A stretch of 64,000 bases of DNA from Icerya purchasi (Eukaryota; Arthropoda; Insecta; Hemiptera; Monophlebidae), in contig CM077115.1 in the NCBI GenBank assembly GCA_039619475.1, positions 236,747,692 through 236,811,691 on the forward strand, in the 5' to 3' direction. Below are positions 56,161 to 64,000 of the stretch, in pieces. The notes below the pieces were generated by a model. The model had not been told where the DNA came from. It made no database searches and was given only the letters and a program-made list of their open reading frames with translations. A program made the translations under genes and the position numbers. Position 1 is the first letter of the stretch. Each line of letters opens with the position of its first letter.

Positions 56161-59100
56161 AATTTTACTCGAAAAACTTTATACAGCATTCGAAATATCG
56201 TTTATTACGTTTTACGTTTGTTGAAATTTATATTAGTGTTGTTTTTAATCGCGAATAATAATAAAAGCCGAAATGTTTTTCTATTAACAAAATTCAATGC
56301 AAAAGCCCGCGGCGGTTTTAGACATGATTCGTTTAAACTGATTTTCTGAACACGATCATTTCTGATTGCGTGCATTTTAAACACCTTACAATAACTATAC
56401 ATATATGTATAGATAAAGCGATTATTCGATATTTTCTATTAGTCATCCTCGTGAGGAAGCGACTGAATTTACCCAATTTGCCCCGAAAAAGAGCGCATTT
56501 ATTTCCCGCTTCATTTCGGCCTACCGCGCATTTATACACATTAACCAATAAAATGCTACGAACCAAAATATCGCACAACTAGCGCGCGCACCACGGCGTA
56601 TGCCTGGAAAAAAAAAAATAAATAAATAAAAACTGGAAATTTGGTAATATTTAATCGCTAACAAGAAGATGACAAATCAAGAGACTCTAACTGCGAAACG
56701 AATTCTCAGGGACACGCTATTAGCCTAGCGCTGGGATTATTTTTCTTAGAGATAGTCTAGATTTTCATCTCGCAGACTGACGGGCGATGACGGGAGGAAG
56801 AGATTGGTAGTAGAAATAGGGAAGTAGTACGGAATTTTTTACAAAGAGAACGCGATTTGTTCAGCTAATTTCGAAGTAATTAAATTAGCCGAAAAGAACA
56901 ACAACTCGAGCTAGTATACAGTTCATTTACGAGAAACTTATAATATGTAAATTGGAAAAATCGTCTCTTAAAAAAGAATTTCTTTAACCACGTTCTTTTT
57001 TCCTTTTTCTTATACAAATTCCATTAAGATCTGTTAAATTAACTAATTCTCGACTTTTGAAACTTCTCACGAGTCTTTGTAGAGCAAGAACGCCTCGTAA
57101 AGATACACCTTCAAAGATTTTTTTGGCCATTGGCAGGGCGGTTTACCATTTTAATTAGCCCCTTTGAAATGCCCAATTTTTTGGGGGTATGCAGCATACA
57201 TTCTCTGGAAATTATTATTCTAATTCCCTTTTAGCGATGCAAGTTAAGCGGGACAATTAATATAGCGCATTTTAATGATTCTTAATAAAACACCTTTTCA
57301 AGCATTACGATGAAGTATACAGGTTTTTTTGCTTTGCCTTTTGGCGGAGAAAATAATTATAACGATCCCATGTTGAATCATTGTACAGAATTTAAAAAGC
57401 TCCCGAATCTAACGCGCGTATTCAGAGTATTCGATCTTGTGACTTCATTTTTTTTCTTTTTACTTATAGGAGGCCGGATGGATAAGGCAAGAACCAGCCA
57501 GTGATATCGTTTATCGAAGATTTGGCGAATACCGATTATCACAATTACAACACTGCGGAAAACACGGAAGAAGTAAATCGTTTAACATTATTCACCGAAA
57601 TATAATTCTCTCCTTTTAATCTTATATGTACTCCGCGTTTATCACGAATGGGGAAGCCCACATTCGGAAACAAACTCAAATACCCCCCCCCCCACCATCA
57701 GAGATTTGCGAAAGAAATATTTATAGAGAAATTTTCGAAATGCGAAAATAGCTTCAAGCGCCTGTTGTTAAAAATTTCGAAAAATGACGAGGGGGGTGGG
57801 AGGGGGCAATCACTTTTTCTTCTACAAGCTCTGGGTAAAAATGTGCTTAATTAAAAATGACGAATTTCATTATAACGCCGTAGCCCGTCGGCGATGTAAC
57901 CCCGTTCGATATCTTTACTCTATCGGATAGAAAATTGAAATACTTCGAAGTGGTCGAATAAAATTTTAACCCGAAGCGAACTTTCCGTTCGGCAAAAAAT
58001 TTTAAATCGCGTAAATTCTTCTCTGCGAGAGGGGCATATCGGTGTGATCGCTTTCATGGAAAAGGAGAAAAAAAAAAAAGACAAGGTCGGCTGTAACGTT
58101 GGGGATTATTTTGTAATTAATAAAGTTAATAAGCGCGCAAAATTCATTAACAAAGTCAACACGGCAGAAATGTTGGTTCGGGCCGACGTGATGGAGGGGG
58201 TCATTTCCGGGGTGAAACAGGCGAACGATGAATTTTAACTGAAAACTAAGTTATTATAAACGTGTATCTTCTTCTTTTCTTCTATTATTATATTTTGTTC
58301 GTTAGCAGGTTTTTTGACCTCTGCTTCTGGCTATCATATCGGTATCTCATCTTTCTCGATATCATTCTTCCATCGTTTCAATGTCCTGATGAAATCTCTT
58401 TTCCGCTCTGTTCTTCGCTATAAAATCACCTTTAGGTTTTGCGAGAATCGATACAAGCGATTATGTAGTGAAGTTTTATATTACGCTCATTTTACAAAAC
58501 CGAAAATATACTAAAGTTCTGCTTTATGATGTGCCAAGAAAATTTTGTACAACTTCAGCGAATAAGCACCAAGCAATTCAATCACGCTCATCGATGCGGT
58601 AAATTGTATTTCTCTTGAAACCGAAGGTTCGTTGATTTTTGTTTCTCTGGAACCGTGACATTTCTTAGAGGCTAATTTTTGCTAATCGATAGCCTTTGTT
58701 CTACTGTCCGAAAGACATAAAAAAAAACAAGAATATTTTGAGGAGAAATGTTCATACTTAATTTTTTTCATGACACTAACGATTTTCGTATATATATATA
58801 TTTCCCGTTCAAGGTGGTAGAATGACCGATGGGGTATTGCGTCATATTTGTTACGATACATTTCTAATTCCATTTCGAACGATCAATATTCGTCTAGTGT
58901 GTATTAAAACCCGTTGCTTCGAACAGTCTTCTTATATCATTACAGAATATCAGATTGTTTTCCTGAGAGGATGAGAGGGGCAGATGCTTTTCTCTTTTAC
59001 GATAAAATGTTACACCCCAGGATTAAACAGATTCTTTTCTTTCAATTCGGAGACAAGTAATTCTCACGACTCCTTTGAAAAGTTCAAGTCACTCTCGTTG

Positions 59101-60395
59101 ATTAAAATGTTGGGGCTTGTCTGAAAATCTGCTTTAAAATCACCATCGTTATCGGATTGCATACTACATCACACCTTCATCAGACACACTGTTGATAAGT
59201 TAAAAATGAAAATCAATTAACAGAGTTACTACGGAAAAAAGTTAGATACTTTTGAATTCAGCACATCAAATATATCCAAAATCAGTTCTTAGTTTTCCGA
59301 CACCAAGCAAAAAAAAAGAATTTTTCTTGGGCTATATAATAGGCTAGTGAAAACTTATCCAGCATGTACCATCATATTTCATATACGTTTCATTATTGGC
59401 TTATAGTGTAACGCTTTTAATTAGTACTCGGCGTGCTCGGCCGTACTATTCGTGTTAATATCCCTTTCACACCATCCGGGCGAAAAATGTTCCTTATATT
59501 TACGGAGACGAAAAAGAAGTTTAAACAGATGGAAATCAGATTAAAACTATTTTTGCGTTTGAAGATTTTCAACCTTTTTTTTTGTCTTTCAAGTTATTAT
59601 TAACAAAAGTGTCACTTGAAATTGCAAATATTTCAAAATAACAATATCGCATACCTTTCGCATTAAATATTGCCGCATGTTTTATTTTTTAATACCGTTC
59701 GATATTTAACCTTTTTTACTTGCAGCTTAGAGAGCATCTCGCTAAGAAAAAAGTAAAATGCGTAAACACAATCAAGCGATATATAAACGCATTAATGCAC
59801 GGTCTTCCTCGAATATGCTATTATAATATTTTCTTCCTTTAATTCAAGCAGCGTTGAATCTTGCGCTCGGAACGGAGAGATTAAATTTTGCGCCAACTGA
59901 TAAAATAACCCAAGCATAAATTCTAGAAGACAGCAAGAACTTACACAATGAATTAAAATACTTTTCTATATTTAAGTGGTAAGAAGTTAAAATAGTTTTT
60001 TGCAACGTTTTGAATACGCGCTAATTTTTCCATATGTTTCAGTGTGTGGTTTTCCTAATGTCACAACTCAAACTCTTTCATTTCGATCGGAAAAAAAAGA
60101 AGAAAAAAAGCTACAAAACTTACAATTTATACTTCAATTTTTCAATTCCTATCCCTTATAGTTCACCATCACTCCTTTTTTTAAAAAGTGTACGTCCTTC
60201 GATTCCTTATTCACTAACGCTCTGTAACCGCTTCATTTTGGCTAGAACTCATCACGGATTTACTCACCATAGCTTTTACCCGATTTTCTTACCACGTCTA
60301 TTTCCCAATTTCTGACTCCTCCTAAAATCAATTTTTAATATTTTTTCGCGCACATGACAGCAGCCGGCGGCTCGTACCTGTACGATGTTTAAAAG
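56161..60395. other. Gene-less AT-rich interval
   Basis: No convincing protein similarity in over 4 kb. A C-run lies at about 57,685-57,694 and a G-rich patch (GGGGGGTGGGAGGGGG) at 57,790-57,806. A small plus-strand frame at 58,044-58,238 (64 codons, Lys-rich start) is unremarkable. It could be host intergenic or intronic sequence. Confidence 0.45.
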
Positions 60396-60399
60396 CAAA

Positions 60400-62195
60400 A
60401 AAAAAAAAATCAAAGAGCGTTTTTCTTCCTTCGTCCATACAATACTTCCCTGATTAATATCTCTTTAAACAACTTATCTATTCCACTGGTTAGATCTTTT
60501 TGCTATCTTGGCATTTTTCTAGACAGCCGATTATCCCTTCCTGTCTTAAGAGAACTAATTTATTAACGGCCCTTTCTCCACTCAAATGGGGCAGCGACTC
60601 CGATGTCCTTCTTATTCTCTTTAAATCTATTATTTGTTCCAGGCTTCATTATTGTTCTCTCCTAAACATCTCCTTTCCAAACTCGATAAAGTCCGGAATT
60701 CATGTCTTCGTCTTTGCCTTGGTGTTCTGAAATTCTTTCCAATTCCTGCAATAATTTCAGCAGCCAACATTCATCCTCTGTACAATCGCCGATCTAAAAC
60801 GTCTTCCCATTAAGTCCTCCAAATTAGTTTCTGCTTATTCCCACATTTTGACTAATTGGCGGGTTTCCTCCCTGAAGATTCCTATTCTTTCTCCTGTTTC
60901 TCGGCGCCTTTCTCCCTATTCACCATTTATCTATATCATAAACTCCCGTTCTTTACCTTCTCATAGGCTTCCCTCCAATTCAAGCGAGTTCAGCGGAGTT
61001 TAGAGGTCCTTATTTCCGTTTTCTTCTGCCCTTTTTACGAATGATTCTAAAAGCAATGAGGGCGTCGGGGCCTCCTTCTTTGTTTCTTCCCTTCCGCACT
61101 ACGAACTCTATATAAGCTTCCTTCTATCTGTTCTATTTTTATTGCAGAATCGTATACAATACTTCGTGCAGTTCTTTTCATTGCACTTTTCTCCGACAAT
61201 CCATTCAAATCGATCTTTTTTGGATTCCCAGTCATAACGGCATCGCGGGCAATAACCTAATTGACTCGTTTGCTCGCTCTGCTTCCTCTAACGGCAAATT
61301 TATCAATAAATTTACCGCTAACAATATCCTTCTGCCATCTAAGCAGGCACACCTCAAATCATGATCGGATGTCTACATTACCGCCTTTTCTAATCCTCAT
61401 TCTATTTACAAACTCTTATAGTTTCTTCCTTCATTACAGCCTTGGTTTTCCGATTTTCCCGGTCTCAGTCGCTTCATCATTTCCTCCATAACGCGTCTTC
61501 GTTTCAACCATAATTGTCTTCCTTCGTCTCTTTTCCGTTTTTCTATTGTTTCTTTTCCACTTTGTGATTTTCATCCCTCGGATCAGGGCTGCGTTTGTGA
61601 TGCGGATCATATTCTCTTTTTGAATGTTCTCTTCTGTACACTAAGCTCTTACATCTTGAACTGCCTACACCTTTTTGTGCTTCCTGCATACTGCTCTTTC
61701 CTTCACCAGGTGTTATTCAAGCTTTAGCAGAGAGTTTATTTCTTCTATTTATCTATATATTAAAATCTAATCCTTTTATTCGTAATTCCTGGATGATGTG
61801 TCAGTGCCCTTGGTAAGCGTTCTGAAAAAAAAACAAACAAAAAAAACATATGATTCCGAAAGCAGATGCTAACTAGTATCAAGTTAAATTTAAAAAAAAA
61901 ATGCGTAAGGTATCTCGAAATATTTTAGATACACGCATAATAATTTATGCGCACGTCGAATTATATATCGCCACTGAGTTTTTCCTAGCAGTTTCTGTAA
62001 TTACGCATATCGTACGTTAGATAACTGAAAACTCGGTTCATTTCATTGCAATTTTAACCTTATAAAATATAATTTAAATGCAAAAATGCGTTCATGAAAC
62101 ATTTTCATTTCGATTTAAGAAAGCCTCCTAACATAAAATATGAGGGAATTCCAGTGTGAAGCAGATGCTCGTTACAAACAAAAAAAAAAAAAAAT
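60400..62195 (+). mobile_element. LINE-B copy 2 (inverted partner of 27.5-29.2 kb)
   Basis: Plus-strand order: RT C-terminus (CYLGIFLDSRLSLP at about 60,500; LDKVRNSCLRLCLG at about 60,678), linker (60,785-61,000), RNase H (FTNDSK at about 61,040; YKLPSICSIF, ESYTILRAVL; 61,100-61,190). Then, after an internal deletion of about 110 bp that removes the SDS motif, SHNGIAGNNLIDSFARSAS equivalents follow (about 61,230-61,300). The C-terminal region and 3' UTR end TGGATGATGTGTCAGTGCCC with an A-rich tail (61,825-61,848). A further 330 bp shared with copy 1 ends in 14 A (about 62,182-62,195). Identity to copy 1 is high over about 1.3 kb on opposite strands. Confidence 0.82.
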
Positions 62196-62289
62196 ATGAA
62201 GTCTATTTTTATCTGTCACTCTAGCCGCCATTAATTATAAAATACGTAAACCCTCAAAGTCTCGCTTAACAGTTGTATAAAAAAGGTTT

Positions 62290-63070
62290 TTTTTTTTTTA
62301 GGGGACGTCAGCCAAGGATCTCTACATCCAGAAACAACAAGAAAAGGGAAGAGCCATCAGTTAAATTTTAATTTGGTTAGATGCGGCCAATAGAAAGGAA
62401 CTAATGGATGAAATAATGGATAGCGAGGGGAAGGACAAAATATAATATGTATAGTAAGGAGTAGGCTTGAGTTTCAGCCTATAAGAGTATGCAATAGAAC
62501 GTTCGACAGAAAGGAATAGGCATTAAAAAGAGATGTGATTGGCGTCGCAAACCATCGTTTCATTGCGATGGAGAGGACAATTTGAGGAGGGAACAAGGGA
62601 ATAGTGAAAACGAGAGGAAGACAGAGTAGAATAATCAAAACGCAAGCGAATTACAGGAATAACAACCATTAGGTTCTACAGATAGATAAAAGGATTTATC
62701 GCTAGACAAGGAGGAAGGGTAAATATTTGGCCAAAGATTAAGGTGAAACTTTTTACATAGGGAATTTAGGTCAGAGAATGGAATTTAAAAAAAAAAAGAC
62801 ACGGCAGGAAGCAGTGACCAGAGCCAAGGAATCGAGAAGAAAGAAAATAGGAATATAAGTCAGCGTATGCGAAGAATGATGAAATCGGAAGAGTTATCAA
62901 GAAGGGATAGCTGATCGCTTGAAAAGCTTTCATGGAGTCAGAAATAACCAAATAATTGGAAAACAGACGACTAGAGGAAATGAAGATAATGTGGAATGTA
63001 GGATAGCTATTAACTGATGTGTATTGTAAGTCTTCAAGAGCGGAATGAACGACACACATTCATCAAGCGG
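62290..63070 (-). mobile_element. LINE-B-related copy 3, RNase H fragment
   Basis: The minus-strand frame at 63,059-62,766 carries VVHSALEDLQYTSVNSYPTF and later VISDSMKAFQAIS, the third RNase H strand with its catalytic Asp. The 3' end reads GGATGTAGAGATCCTTGGCT, then GACGTCCCCT and an A-run (62,289-62,300 as T). This is a diverged form of the LINE-B terminus. It lies tail to tail with copy 2. The interval 62,310-62,760 would be the C-terminal region, too decayed to read. Confidence 0.68.
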
Positions 63071-63860
63071 TAATAATGAGCAGTGTGCTCAAAAATAACG
63101 ATGTTTTTTCTTTTCTTTTTTGTTTGTACTTTTAAAATTACATTTCAAACGAACGAGTGAACACATACGTTTTAGTATTGATACTTTTCGTATAATTGGG
63201 AACGGGCATTGCACCGGGAAAGGCTGATATTTAAACGTCATTTTGGTTTCCGAATATTTTTCGATTTAACTGCGCGGATACTTATACTGTTTTCTATGAA
63301 CGTCACTGAAAAAAATCTTACACTCTCGTTAAAATCTAGGGCAAAAGTTTTATGGAAGAAAAAAGATATTTACATCTTTTGCCACATCAGAGATGCCTAA
63401 AAGGGGAAAATTGATCGATTAGTTTTTGTTAAATTTTTACCTTTCATCAATATTATTAGCGTTAAACATTTTCGATAAATGTTTCCCGGAAACTTCCACT
63501 TTCCATCGCACTTGTAATCCCCAATATACGGGACTCCTCGTAGATTTCATTATTTCCCTCTGGGGCTGCGCACTGCGGACGATAATTTGGAAAAGATTGT
63601 AGTTTGTAATCGCCGTTTTAGGAAAGGTTTTTTTTTTTTATTTGTTTTATTTTACATTTTTGGACTTGCCTTAAACGTATTTGGTTTCCAACTAAACTCT
63701 TTTTTTTTTTTTTTATTATTATTATTTTTATACTGGGTGTTTTTAATTGCTTTTGGTTTTGTTTTTTTTTTTGTTTGAACTCTTCAAGTCGTATTTTGTG
63801 TGTTTATTGTATTCTTCTTACGCATATTAATTGTTCAGACCGATAGTACGTAATTTACAA
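63071..63860. other. No feature recognised (T-rich)
   Basis: T-rich sequence with long T-runs near 63,628 and 63,700. It may include the 5' UTR of the open frame that starts at 63,862. Confidence 0.4.
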
Positions 63861-63861
63861 T

Positions 63862-64000
63862 ATGAACATATTCGATCCCGGGGGAGGCCCCCAGCCTCCG
63901 CCGGCTACAGATATCTGCGGCGCTGACCGCTTATCTGTTAACTGCTACGCTGATAACAATGGCGCTACCACCTCCGATAACGGTAATAATAATTATACTA
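63862..64000 (+). CDS. Start of an open frame, probably retrotransposon ORF1, cut by window end
   Basis: The frame from ATG 63,862 stays open for 46 codons to the window edge, beginning MNIFDPGGGPQPPPATDICG. The DPGGG..PPP start resembles the glycine/proline-rich N-terminus of ORF1 (gag-like) proteins of Jockey- and I-group LINEs. Its GC content is abruptly higher than the T-rich DNA before it (about 54% against well under 35%), as for a recently arrived element. A host exon is the main alternative. Too short to assign a domain. Confidence 0.5.
   Translation, partial: MNIFDPGGGPQPPPATDICGADRLSVNCYADNNGATTSDNGNNNYT

Noticed and set aside
58044..58238. 64-codon frame beginning MIAFMEKEKKKK
   Set aside because: Looks protein-like in composition but is short and isolated, with no similarity or regulatory context; chance cannot be excluded.

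Overview
The window looks like a gene-poor, AT-rich stretch of an arthropod (probably insect) nuclear genome. I find no bacterial operons, no rRNA or functional tRNA genes and no CRISPR array, and no host protein-coding exon that I can defend. Nearly all recognisable protein similarity belongs to decayed transposable elements. Non-LTR retrotransposons (LINEs) of several clades dominate, with smaller numbers of tRNA-derived SINEs, Penelope-like elements, mariner and hAT relics, and simple repeats. The insect assignment is an inference from this mix (Jockey and I-like LINEs with RNase H, D34D mariners, microsatellite-tailed LINEs). The order cannot be told from the sequence.

Layout. 1-2.5 kb: nothing recognised. 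2.6-3.6 kb: minus-strand I-like LINE ('LINE-A'). 4.1-4.5 kb: intact tRNA-derived SINE ('SINE-A') with target duplication and poly-A. 5.3-5.8 kb: Jockey-clade RT remnant. 8.0-9.2 kb: Penelope terminal fragment next to a 600-bp foldback element. 9.3-10 kb: degenerate ~160-bp tandem repeats. 11.66-12.09 kb: hAT-type MITE with an 8-bp duplication. 12.6-17.7 kb: CpG-rich, gene-less sequence containing a second SINE type ('SINE-C') with a 43-bp minisatellite. 17.7-24.3 kb: two more SINE-A copies, I-like LINE fragments and a 262-bp tandem dimer. 25.6-25.95 kb: three-copy tandem repeat. 27.5-32.6 kb: LINE-B, a third SINE type ('SINE-B'), an almost complete mariner relic, and a young Jockey insertion nested in LINE-A. 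34.8-39.9 kb: LINE, SINE and mariner pieces. 42.1-43.1 kb: Penelope-like element with inverted termini, endonuclease remnant and hammerhead-like motifs. 44.2-46.75 kb: two RTE-like LINE copies, head to head. 49-56.2 kb: LINE and Penelope fragments, including a LINE nested in a Penelope copy. 60.4-63.1 kb: two LINE-B copies, tail to tail. 63.86 kb to the end: start of an open reading frame running off the window, probably a retrotransposon ORF1.

The elements are related as layers of insertion rather than as a pathway. Three target-site duplications in nested or intact settings (31.35/32.08 kb, 55.43/55.92 kb, 11.65/12.09 kb) give a relative chronology. The most informative signals are the Penelope ends with a conserved hammerhead-like core, the SINE-A head whose anticodon arm has become a near-perfect hairpin, the shared 3' termini of SINE-B and the LINEs, and the LINE-B pair that share about 330 bp beyond the usual 3' end. 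I did not find a clearly new biological system.
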